NCBI GenBank assembly: GCA_035293965.1
Contig: DATGLW010000051.1
Location: 1-9,088 of the forward strand
DNA length: 9,088 nucleotides
DNA from: DATGLW01 sp035293965
GTDB lineage: Bacteria > Actinomycetota > Acidimicrobiia > Acidimicrobiales > RAAP-2
Direction of reading: 5' to 3'
Translations under genes and position numbers: made by a program
Shown: piece by piece, positions 1 to 5,414 of the stretch
Layout: the number at the start of each line of letters is the position of its first letter
Position numbering within the stretch: position 1 is the stretch's first letter
The notes under the pieces: generated by a model
The model's database searches: none
What the model was told of the DNA's origin: nothing
The model's input: the letters and a program-made list of their open reading frames with translations, nothing else

Positions 1-261
1 GATCTTGCGGCCGTTGACCCCGCCTTGTGCGTTCTGCAACTTGAAGCGGGCGTCAGCCCCCTGCACGGCGCCGTTGAAGTTGGCAGCCGCCGGGCCGGTC
101 TCGGACGTCACGAGGCCGATGATGATCTGCTTGGCGGTCACCCCGGGCGCGCTGGCCCGGTTGGCGGCTGCGCCCGCCGCGGCGGTGGTGGCCACGCCGT
201 AGCCCACCCCTACCGCGAGCGCCATGGTCGCGGCCGCGAACCTCGTTCGCCGATGCCTCAT
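1..261 (-). CDS. ABC transporter substrate-binding protein, branched-chain amino acid (LivK/Peripla_BP_6) type, N-terminal part only
   Basis: Partial gene: 87 residues are visible and the reading frame runs off the left edge of the window. Residues 1-38 form an export signal: an Arg-rich start (RHRRTR), a hydrophobic stretch (FAAATMALAVGVGYGVA) and an Ala-rich cleavage zone. The mature start, VTAKQIIIGLVTSETGPAAA followed by GAVQGADARF and GGVNGRKI, matches the opening of type I periplasmic binding proteins for leucine/isoleucine/valine, amides or related solutes. These proteins work outside the membrane with LivHMGF-type permeases. No cysteine occurs in the visible part, so no lipobox is seen, although such proteins in Gram-positives are often lipoproteins; the RR pair gives only weak Tat resemblance. 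The ATG at 259-261 has AGGAG nine bases upstream (271-275). The ligand cannot be told from this fragment. Confidence 0.88.
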   Translation of the reverse strand, partial: MRHRRTRFAAATMALAVGVGYGVATTAAAGAAANRASAPGVTAKQIIIGLVTSETGPAAANFNGAVQGADARFKLQNAQGGVNGRKI

Positions 262-270
262 CCGTCCCCC

Positions 271-276
271 CTCCTC
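271..276 (-). promoter_or_regulatory. Ribosome binding site of the substrate-binding protein gene
   Basis: The minus strand reads GAGGAG followed by GGGGACGG and then ATG. This fixes the start of the window-edge gene, which is otherwise incomplete. Confidence 0.6.
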
Positions 277-334
277 GGTGTGGCTGCTGTCGTGACCTGC
301 CGTCACCCCACGGCTCGGGCGCCCGCGACAGGAT

Positions 335-350
335 GCGGTCGCGCGACCGC
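335..350. repeat. Perfect 16-bp palindrome in the leader of the substrate-binding protein gene
   Basis: GCGGTCGCGCGACCGC equals its own reverse complement. It lies about 24-39 bases downstream of the predicted transcription start and 74 bases before the start codon. It could be an operator for a dimeric regulator or an mRNA hairpin. In such GC-rich DNA chance is not excluded, although no base disrupts the symmetry. Confidence 0.4.
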
Positions 351-380
351 CCGCCCGTGCTCCGTGCGGCTCAGGGCGAG

Positions 381-409
381 ACTGTACCGATGCGTGTCGA
401 TCGCATCAA
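381..409 (-). promoter_or_regulatory. Candidate sigma70-type promoter of the substrate-binding protein gene
   Basis: On the minus strand TTGATG (404-409) and TACAGT (381-386) are separated by exactly 17 bases. Each hexamer matches four of six positions of the housekeeping consensus. Transcription would start near 374 and give a leader of about 113 bases. A 6-bp inverted repeat, GATGCG/CGCATC with a 7-base centre (389-407), lies across the spacer and the -35 box, where a repressor could act. This is a by-eye match only. Confidence 0.42.
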
Positions 410-477
410 GCGTGTGTGGATCATGACGGCCAGGCCAGCTCTGACCGCGCCGGGTGACATGGCACCTTCGTCCCCCG

Positions 478-1026
478 TCATTGGGGCGGCGCTTCGTAGA
501 TGGGCACGAGGAGGGCGCGCCCGAGTGTGTGGCCGAAGAGATTGAAGCCGAGAATGGCCGGGGTGGCCTCGGCGTCGATCCCGAGCGCGTCGACGTCGAC
601 CGCGTGGACGGCGAAGACGTAGCGGTGAGGGCCATGACCCGGCGGGGGAGCGGCTCCGACGTAGCCGATCGTGCCGGCGTCGTTTCGCAACGTGATGGCC
701 GGGGGCGGCATGTCGGGGCTGCCGGGTGTGCCCGCTCCGGCCGGCAGCTCGGTCACGCTGGCCGGGATGTTGGCAACCGCCCAGTGCCAGAACCCGCTGC
801 CCGTCGGCGCGTCAGGGTCGAAGCAGGTGACGGCGAAGCTGGCAGTGGCCGCGGGGAATCCCGACCACGACAGCTGCGGAGAGACGTCCTCGCCGCCCGC
901 CCCGAGCAGACCGGACACCTGCTGGCGGCCGAGGGGCTGTCCGTCGGCGACGTCGGTGCTCGTGAGGGTGAAGGAGGGCACCTCGGGGAGGAAGTCGTAG
1001 GGGAGGGGAGGGCGGGTAGTCGGCAT
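478..1026 (-). CDS. YbhB/YbcL family PEBP (Raf kinase inhibitor-like) protein
   Basis: A protein of 182 residues, close to the usual bacterial size for phosphatidylethanolamine-binding-protein homologues. The family's anion/ligand pocket can be seen: D70-P-D-A-P in the CFDPDAPTGSGF segment, FWHW with H81, and GHGPHRYVF (130-138) with H134. LFGHTLG (163-169) near the end is also typical. No signal peptide or membrane segment is visible, so it is probably cytoplasmic. Bacterial members bind phospholipid-like or other anionic ligands, but their physiological role is mostly unknown. The ATG at 1024-1026 is chosen because the family similarity begins shortly after it (FLPEVPSFTLTSTDV) and the upstream frame is low-quality Arg-rich sequence. 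The Shine-Dalgarno is weak: AGAAGGGA at 1039-1046 is rather far and AGCAGG at 1031-1036 is close. It is transcribed towards the substrate-binding protein gene but is separated from it by 216 bases, so the two are probably independent. Confidence 0.9.
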   Translation of the reverse strand: MPTTRPPLPYDFLPEVPSFTLTSTDVADGQPLGRQQVSGLLGAGGEDVSPQLSWSGFPAATASFAVTCFDPDAPTGSGFWHWAVANIPASVTELPAGAGTPGSPDMPPPAITLRNDAGTIGYVGAAPPPGHGPHRYVFAVHAVDVDALGIDAEATPAILGFNLFGHTLGRALLVPIYEAPPQ

Positions 1027-1374
1027 GGTGCCTGCTGTTCCCTTCTGTTTCCGTGGCTTCTTTCCGTGTCTTCTGTTTCCGCTTCCGTACCGTGTGGAGA
1101 CGGCGGTCCGGGGCGCCCTGGTGCCACGTTGACGACCCGAGCCGATCGCGCACCGCGCAACCGGCGCTCGCCAGTTCGCGGAGCGGCGGCGCTGCGACCG
1201 ATCGCCCCGTGACGAGCCCCGTGAGCAAGCTTCCCCTCCCAGCGTACTGACGCCGTGCTGCGTTCGCCCTCCGGCCGCGCGATCCGGTCGTGCCTCCTGG
1301 TTGGGGTCGGTGGTGCGCACCGGGCTGGTGGAGCGAAGCCGGGCCTTCTGGGACCCGAAGTCGTCGCCGCCCCG
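1027..1374. other. Intergenic stretch without a supported gene
   Basis: About 350 bases lie between the PEBP start and the likely end of coding character behind the phospholipase gene. Open frames on both strands are Arg/Pro/Gly-rich with no family resemblance and no credible start with a ribosome site. Besides the PEBP leader repeat, CCCCGTGA occurs twice 12 bases apart (1205-1212 and 1217-1224). The region presumably contains the PEBP promoter, but I could not point to convincing hexamers. Confidence 0.55.
1042..1081 (-). repeat. Purine-rich leader with repeated CGGAAACAGAAG before the PEBP gene
   Basis: The minus strand carries CGGAAACAGAAG twice, exactly (1070-1081 and 1042-1053), 28 bases apart, with a further related CGGAAAGAAG between them. 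The stretch is strikingly A-rich for this genome and ends near the PEBP start codon. It may be a regulator site, a translation-enhancing purine-rich leader or an old duplication. Confidence 0.45.
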
Positions 1375-1443
1375 TCAGTCGATCCGCTCACTCATGCGCC
1401 GGGCGACCTGCGCCGGTATCTCGAGCGGCCCGCCCCGCGACGG
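1375..1443 (-). other. Coding-like in-frame extension behind the phospholipase TAG stop
   Basis: Directly after TAG (1444-1446) the same frame stays open for 22 codons and ends at TGA (1375-1377). The translated tail ends in LEIPAQVARRMSERID. By hand count G or C occupies 20 of 22 third positions, 17 of 22 first and 13 of 22 second positions, the order expected of real genes in such GC-rich DNA. It may be the original C-terminus cut off by a nonsense change, a product of UAG read-through, a sequencing error, or chance. Confidence 0.4.
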
Positions 1444-2277
1444 CTACCCGGCGGTGGGCACCTGCCGCTCTCCCGCGAGCCAGGCGGCGGTTCGGTCGTA
1501 GGCCGCCTCGTACAGCGAGGGTGCCTGGCGGAAGTCGAACGGGGAGGGTGCCTGCGGGCGGGCGGCGGGTACGACGTGGACGGTCCCGCCGCCCGCTGCC
1601 GCCCGCTGGCGAGCCAGGCGCAGCTGGGCTTCCCCTGCGCGCATGGTCAGCATCGACACGCTGTGCATCGCCATGGCAAGCGCCCCACGTGGTGGGGCGG
1701 TTCGCGGCGCCGTCCCGGTCGAGATCATGTACACGGTGGTCGCGCCGAGGTCCTGAGCCTGCAGGACCGGGCACCCAGCGGCGAGGCTGCCGTCGACCAG
1801 CCACCGCTTGCCCAGATGGACCGGGGGGAGCAGGCCCGGGATCGCCGCACTGGCCAAGAGGGCCTGCACAAGGTCGCCCCGGTCGAGCACGACGGGCTCG
1901 CCGGTGAGCGCGTCGGTCGCGACGGCCGCCAGCCGGGTCGGGCAGTCCTCGATCTGCTCCACGGTGACCCATCGGCGGACGAGAGCGCGCATGCGCGTGG
2001 TCGACACAAGGTGCGGACGCATGCCGAGAAAGCCAGCCAGGGCGCCGGCCAGGCTGAACCGGAACGCGTCGCGGCGCCGCAGCGCGGCCCACGCCTGCCG
2101 CAGGGCGACCACGCCGTGCGCCCCCGGCCTACAGGCGAGGAACGCGGCATTGAGGGCTCCCACCGACGAGCCGACCAGGAGGTCGGGCACGATGCCGGCA
2201 TCGGTGAGCGCCGCGACGGACCCGGCCTGCATCGGCCCGAGGTTGGCGCCACCCGAGAGGGCGAAGGCCACCGTCAT
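1444..2277 (-). CDS. Patatin-like phospholipase family protein (RssA-like)
   Basis: 277 residues forming one patatin domain. Its parts appear in order: an oxyanion-type glycine loop at 8-19 (SGGANLGPMQAG), the nucleophile elbow GSSVG at 36-40 with S38, and the catalytic Asp in VDGSLAAG (D162) of the Ser-Asp dyad. The linking segment AVATDALTGEPVVLDRGDLVQALLASAAIPGLLPPV is typical of the family. Members hydrolyse acyl groups from phospholipids or other acyl esters. The glycine loop has Asn-Leu where many members carry an Arg or Lys. No signal peptide or membrane helix is seen, so it is probably cytoplasmic or membrane-peripheral. The ATG at 2275-2277 has AGGGGGG at 2284-2290, six bases upstream. 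A TACCCT (-10-like) occurs upstream on the same strand at 2369-2374, without a good -35. The TAG stop is followed by a coding-like in-frame stretch to a TGA at 1375, described separately. Substrate is unknown. Confidence 0.93.
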   Translation of the reverse strand: MTVAFALSGGANLGPMQAGSVAALTDAGIVPDLLVGSSVGALNAAFLACRPGAHGVVALRQAWAALRRRDAFRFSLAGALAGFLGMRPHLVSTTRMRALVRRWVTVEQIEDCPTRLAAVATDALTGEPVVLDRGDLVQALLASAAIPGLLPPVHLGKRWLVDGSLAAGCPVLQAQDLGATTVYMISTGTAPRTAPPRGALAMAMHSVSMLTMRAGEAQLRLARQRAAAGGGTVHVVPAARPQAPSPFDFRQAPSLYEAAYDRTAAWLAGERQVPTAG

Positions 2278-2530
2278 GGTTCGCCCCCCTGCGAGGGGCG
2301 CCGGCGCCGGAGGCCTCTCGGTGCCGACCGGTCGAGAACCGCGTACCGACCTGCAGCCATCGACGACGAGGGTAGTGGATGACCATGCCCGGCAGCCCGG
2401 CCGATGCCGGCGGGCCAGGTCGCAGGCACCTCGTGGCAGCGCCTCGCGGGGCGTGGGAGAGTGGTCACCGACAGCCGCTCGGCCGCGTGGCGGGCGAGCA
2501 CGAACCGGGCGACCACGAGGGGGCCGTGCC

Positions 2531-2740
2531 ATGCGAACCGTCATCGAATCGGTTTTGGTCTCGGCGATCGCGAAGCACATCGTCGGAGGCATCGTGCTCA
2601 TCGTCATCGGCGCCCTCGGTGCGCTGTTCGGGGCGTACCGGGCGTCGTCGCGCGAGTCGGACGGGGTGCTGGTCGCCCTCGGCGGCCTCGTGGTGCTGGT
2701 GATCGGCATCCTGCTCGTCTCCCACGTCATCCACGGCTGA
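2531..2740 (+). CDS. Small two-helix membrane protein, function unknown
   Basis: 69 residues. Two hydrophobic segments are clear: about 16-36 (HIVGGIVLIVIGALGALFGAY) and about 44-66 (DGVLVALGGLVVLVIGILLVSHV), joined by a short polar loop (RASSRES). This suggests a hairpin in the cytoplasmic membrane with both ends on the same side. The ATG at 2531 has GAGGGGG at 2517-2523, seven bases upstream. The gene is divergent from the phospholipase gene across 253 bases and converges on the PAS gene. I do not recognise a named family. Glycine-rich two-helix proteins of this size are common in actinobacteria and usually uncharacterised. Hydrophobicity pattern, ribosome site and strong G/C third-position preference support it as a real gene. 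Confidence 0.78.
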   Translation: MRTVIESVLVSAIAKHIVGGIVLIVIGALGALFGAYRASSRESDGVLVALGGLVVLVIGILLVSHVIHG

Positions 2741-2840
2741 TCCGGTGCCGGCCACGGCCGAGCCCGCGCCGGCCGGGTCAGCCAGGGCGGATCCGGCGCC
2801 GGCCGGCCAGGACTTCCCGGGCGGCTCCGCGCCGGCCCGG
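2739..2840. repeat. GCGCCGGCC repeat cluster between convergent genes
   Basis: Four copies of a G(C/T)GCCGGCC core begin at 2745, 2766, 2796 and 2829. A longer unit, GATCCGG(T/C)GCCGGCC, is seen at 2739-2753 and 2790-2804, 51 bases apart. The cluster starts on the membrane-protein stop codon and ends just before the PAS stop. The cores are palindromic and could fold, so the stretch may serve as a two-way transcription end. One frame shifted from the membrane protein it reads as a Pro-Ala-rich tail (ADPVPATAEPAPAG...). Confidence 0.45.
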
Positions 2841-2848
2841 GCGACAGG

Positions 2849-3256
2849 TCAGCCCGGGCGAGGGCTCTCGTCGCGCGTGACGTGGGCGGCCACGTACAGG
2901 GTGCCGCCCACGTAGACGGGCTGGAGGCGCACATGGATCGGCACCAGGGTGCCGTCGGGCCGCTCCGCCTCCGGGTAGAGCCCGGGGTCCATCTCGCGGT
3001 CTCTCGGCTCGGCGAGGTACCCACGGCGGTACGCCTGGTGGCCCCACCTCTTGGTGCTCGGGACCAGCATCTCGACGAACTCGCCGGCGATGTCGTCGTT
3101 CTCCACGCCGAAGAGCTCCTCGGCGGGCTTGTTGATCCCGAGCACCACTCCCTGGTTGTCGACGACGACGACCGCCTCCTGCTGCTGGGCGAACTCGGGC
3201 ACGGCGTCGAGGACCTCGTCGGGGATCTGCAGCGAGGGCATGTCGGTCGAGCTCAA
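2849..3256 (-). CDS. Stand-alone PAS domain protein
   Basis: 135 residues from TTG, or 130 from the ATG at 3239-3241. Nearly the whole protein is one PAS domain. In ATG numbering the sequence runs AVVVVDNQGVVLGINKPAEELFGVENDDIAGE (23-54), then EMLVPSTKRWGHQAYRRGYLAEPRDREM (57-84), then RPDGTLVPIHVRLQPV (94-109). This is the pattern of redox/oxygen-sensor-type PAS domains (FixL/PAS_9-like), here without kinase, cyclase, phosphatase or DNA-binding partner domain. It probably acts by protein contact, sensing a small molecule or bound cofactor; no cofactor residue can be assigned with confidence. AAGGAG (3264-3269) sits seven bases before TTG (3254-3256), whereas the ATG lacks a ribosome site, so I prefer the TTG start. 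The gene is divergent from pspA across a 280-base gap, making a sensor role for envelope stress possible but unproven. Confidence 0.85.
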   Translation of the reverse strand: MSSTDMPSLQIPDEVLDAVPEFAQQQEAVVVVDNQGVVLGINKPAEELFGVENDDIAGEFVEMLVPSTKRWGHQAYRRGYLAEPRDREMDPGLYPEAERPDGTLVPIHVRLQPVYVGGTLYVAAHVTRDESPRPG

Positions 3257-3263
3257 CAGGACG

Positions 3264-3269
3264 CTCCTT
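3264..3269 (-). promoter_or_regulatory. Ribosome binding site deciding a TTG start for the PAS gene
   Basis: The minus strand reads AAGGAG, seven bases, then TTG. The in-frame ATG five codons later has only GAGCTC-like sequence before it. Site and spacing favour TTG initiation. Confidence 0.5.
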
Positions 3270-3497
3270 CGTGTCGGGCGGACGACGGCACGGGCCACTG
3301 GCCTCCGCTCGACCGTACCCGATCCGCCGGCTCCGGCATGGGGCCCGCTGCCCGGCACCGGCCTCCTGCCGCCTCACCCGGTGCACCGGCCCTGGCACCC
3401 TGGGGGTGGGCACGGGCCTGGCGCCGGCCCCGACGGGGACCGCCCGAGCAGAGCCGATCCACCAGCGCGCGGACCGCGCCATGTCGGCACCGCCGCT

Positions 3498-3503
3498 TAG
3501 GCT
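3498..3503 (+). promoter_or_regulatory. Possible -10 element for the pspA operon
   Basis: TAGGCT fits the TANNNT form of actinobacterial -10 boxes and would start transcription near 3510, about 26 bases before the pspA start codon. No convincing -35 hexamer lies 16-18 bases upstream, so an alternative sigma factor or chance are both open. Confidence 0.25.
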
Positions 3504-3536
3504 GGGGCGCGCCGCACGCGTGACCGAGGAGGCGTC

Positions 3537-4271
3537 ATGGGTCTGTTCCAGAGAGCGCACGACATCATCGAGGCGAAGGCCAACCGGGCTCTCGACGCGG
3601 CGGAGAAGCCGGACGAGATGCTCGACCTCTCCTACGAGCGGATGCTCGAGCAGCTCACGAACGTGCGCCGCGCGCTGGTCGACATCGCAGCCTCGCGCAA
3701 GCGGATCGAGCTCCAAGAGGCGCAGCTCCAGCACTCGGTCGACCACCTCCAGGAGCAGGCCAAGGCGGCGCTGGCCCAGGGGCGAGACGACCTCGCCAAA
3801 GAAGCCCTGTCTCGAAAGGCCATGGCACAGTCGCAGATCGCCGGTCTCGAGCCGCAGCACCAGCAGCTGACCGAGCAGGAGGAGAAGCTCACCCACACCC
3901 TCCAGGGCCTCCAGGACCGGGTGAACAGCTTCCGCAGCCAGAAGGAGATCCTCAAGGCCCAGTACACGGCCGCCCAAGCCGTGTCGGGCGTCGACGAGAG
4001 CGTGTCGGGCATCTCCAAGTCCATCTCCGACTCGGGGGCGGCGCTCCAGCGTGCCCAGGACAAGATCGCCACCATGCAGGCGCACGCCGGCGCGCTCGAC
4101 GAGCTGCTCGAGTCGGGCGTGCTCGAAGACGTGGGCGGGCACACGGACGACATCCAGCAGGAGCTCGACCAGGTGGCTTCCACCGCCAAGGTCGACGAGG
4201 AGCTGGCTCGGCTCAAGGCAGAGGTGGGCTCGGGCTCGGCCGCCCGGCCCGCAGTGGGCACGGGATCGTGA
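3537..4271 (+). CDS. pspA: PspA/IM30 family phage-shock-like membrane protein
   Basis: 244 residues. It opens with the family's amphipathic membrane-binding helix, MGLFQRAHDIIEAKANRALD, continues with EKPDEMLDLSYERMLEQL (23-40), and is otherwise a long charged, Gln/Glu-rich coiled coil (about 40-150 and 155-230), as expected of PspA, IM30/Vipp1 and LiaH. These proteins are ESCRT-III-like: they polymerise on the inner membrane and protect or remodel it under stress. The last 15 residues are Gly/Ser/Ala-rich. The ATG has GAGGAGG (3526-3532) directly upstream. No PspF, PspB or PspC gene is visible, as is common in actinobacteria. It is the first of a plus-strand set and overlaps the next gene by four bases (GTGA), so the two are translated together. 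Confidence 0.92.
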   Translation: MGLFQRAHDIIEAKANRALDAAEKPDEMLDLSYERMLEQLTNVRRALVDIAASRKRIELQEAQLQHSVDHLQEQAKAALAQGRDDLAKEALSRKAMAQSQIAGLEPQHQQLTEQEEKLTHTLQGLQDRVNSFRSQKEILKAQYTAAQAVSGVDESVSGISKSISDSGAALQRAQDKIATMQAHAGALDELLESGVLEDVGGHTDDIQQELDQVASTAKVDEELARLKAEVGSGSAARPAVGTGS

Positions 4272-5011
4272 AAGAGGACCTCCGAGCCGAGACGATCCGC
4301 ATCGCCGGCCACGGCGGCGACGAGATCGAGGCCTATCTCGCCGAGCCGCTCGACTCGGGCCGCTTCGGCGGTGTCGTCGTCATCCACCACATGCCCGGGT
4401 GGGACGCGGGCACGAAGGAGATCACGCGGAAGTTCGCCGCCAACGGCTACCTGGCGCTGTGCCCGAACCTCTACAGCCGCGAGGCGCCGGGCGCCAGCCC
4501 CGACGACGCGGCCGCCGCGGCTCGGGCCAGAGGGGTCGTGCCCGACGAGCGACTGGTGGGCGACGTGGCGGGCGCGGTGGCGGTGCTGAAGGCGCTGCCG
4601 TCGTCCAACGCCAAGGTGGCGACCATCGGGTACTGCTCGGGCGGGCGCCAATCGTTCCTGGCGGCCTGCCGCCTGCCCCTCGACGCGGCCGTGGACTGCT
4701 ACGGCGCCTTCGTGGCCGCCGGCCCGCCCCCGGACGTGCCGCTGCATGTCGAACCGCTGCTCGACATGGCGGGGGAGCTGTCCTGCCCGCTCCTCGGCCT
4801 CTTCGGCGCCGAGGACCGTTTTCCCTCACCCGAGGAGACCGCCCTGCTCGAGTCGGTGCTGCAGGAGCATGCCAAGACGTTCGAGCTCCATACGTTCGAC
4901 GGTGCCGGGCACGCCTTCTTCAACACCGATCGCCCGAGCTACCGGCCGGAGGCGGCTGCCCGGGGCTGGGAGCTCGTGTGGGACTTCTTCGGGCGCTACC
5001 TGTCGAGTTAG
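4268..5011 (+). CDS. Dienelactone hydrolase family protein (alpha/beta hydrolase)
   Basis: 247 residues, the usual length of the family. A full Cys-Asp-His triad is visible: C123 in the elbow GYCSGG, D183 in GAEDRFPS, and H215 in GAGHAFF. HHMPGWD (about 41-47) and the segment ANGYLALCPNLY are also typical. Cysteine in place of serine marks the carboxymethylenebutenolidase type, which opens lactone rings such as dienelactone in chlorocatechol breakdown. Many relatives have other or unknown ester substrates, and no aromatic-degradation genes lie nearby, so a true dienelactonase role is doubtful. No signal peptide, so cytoplasmic. The GTG start overlaps the pspA stop and lacks a strong ribosome site (only GGGA), which indicates translational coupling. 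It ends 22 bases before the next gene. Confidence 0.92.
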   Translation: MKEDLRAETIRIAGHGGDEIEAYLAEPLDSGRFGGVVVIHHMPGWDAGTKEITRKFAANGYLALCPNLYSREAPGASPDDAAAAARARGVVPDERLVGDVAGAVAVLKALPSSNAKVATIGYCSGGRQSFLAACRLPLDAAVDCYGAFVAAGPPPDVPLHVEPLLDMAGELSCPLLGLFGAEDRFPSPEETALLESVLQEHAKTFELHTFDGAGHAFFNTDRPSYRPEAAARGWELVWDFFGRYLSS

Positions 5012-5033
5012 CTACGAGGAGGAGGCAGAGGCC

Positions 5034-5327
5034 ATGTGCACGTACCAGACGGAGACGATCCGGGTCCGCGGGAGCGGCAAGGGTGCGAGCGGCTGGTTCC
5101 CCGTGACCGACGCCACGGTCTGCTTCGACCATCCCGTCCACGCGCTCGCCGAGCACACCTTGAACCTCGACTTCCTCAACCCGGCGCGCGGTGCAGGCGC
5201 CCGGGTTGCCGTGGAGCTCGATGCTGCCTCCGCCCGCCGCCTGGCCACCGCCATCCTCGCCACGCTCGATGCCACGCCGCCGGCCTTGCTCGAGGGGGTA
5301 GCGGTCGACGGGCCCGGCGTTCGGTAG
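5034..5327 (+). CDS. Small actinobacterial protein, probably DUF6295 family
   Basis: 97 residues starting MCTYQTETIRVRGSGKGASG, followed by WFPVTDATVCFDHPVHALAEHTLNLDFLNPARG and a C-terminal helix, LDAASARRLATAILATLDA. From memory this matches a conserved actinobacterial family labelled DUF6295, whose function is unknown; the number needs a database check. The fold looks like a short beta-rich half (10-62) with one helix behind it. C2, C30, H33 and H36 could be metal-binding, but that is speculation. The ATG is preceded by GAGGAGGAGG (5016-5025). It lies 22 bases behind the hydrolase gene and 87 bases before acs, so it probably ends the pspA operon or links it to acs. Confidence 0.82.
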   Translation: MCTYQTETIRVRGSGKGASGWFPVTDATVCFDHPVHALAEHTLNLDFLNPARGAGARVAVELDAASARRLATAILATLDATPPALLEGVAVDGPGVR

Positions 5328-5344
5328 GGTCGTCCCGCTCAGCA

Positions 5345-5396
5345 GGTCACGGCTCGGTCAAGGGGAGCGGTCGCACCCCGCGAGAGGTCACACCCC
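5345..5396 (+). promoter_or_regulatory. Leader of acs with repeated GGTCA/GGTCG half-sites
   Basis: Between the DUF6295-like gene and acs, GGTC(A/G) occurs at 5345, 5356, 5369 and 5386. The last two extend to GGTCGCACCCC (5369-5379) and GGTCACACCCC (5386-5396), 17 bases apart with one mismatch. Acetyl-CoA synthetase genes are normally controlled by carbon source, so binding sites here would be reasonable; no known regulator consensus was recognised. A TAGGGT (-10-like) overlaps the preceding stop at 5325-5330 but lacks a clear -35. Confidence 0.3.
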
Positions 5397-5414
5397 ACAA
5401 AAGGAAGGGACACG

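Noticed and set aside
1270..1400. Possible tRNA in the gap behind the phospholipase gene
   Set aside because: No GTTCGA-type T-loop, no cloverleaf arms and no acceptor pairing could be found on either strand.
1255..2382. Plus-strand open frame of 375 codons opposite the patatin gene
   Set aside because: The minus-strand patatin motifs (GSSVG, VDGSLAAG) are clear. The plus-strand product is low-complexity Arg/Gly sequence.
2778..4142. Minus-strand open frame (454 codons) across pspA and the PAS gene
   Set aside because: It is antisense to pspA and then runs out of frame through the PAS gene, and there is no plausible domain.
4268..5011. Part of a chlorocatechol/aromatic degradation pathway
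   Set aside because: The hydrolase has the right triad, but no dioxygenase, cycloisomerase or maleylacetate reductase gene is nearby, so pathway assignment is not supported.
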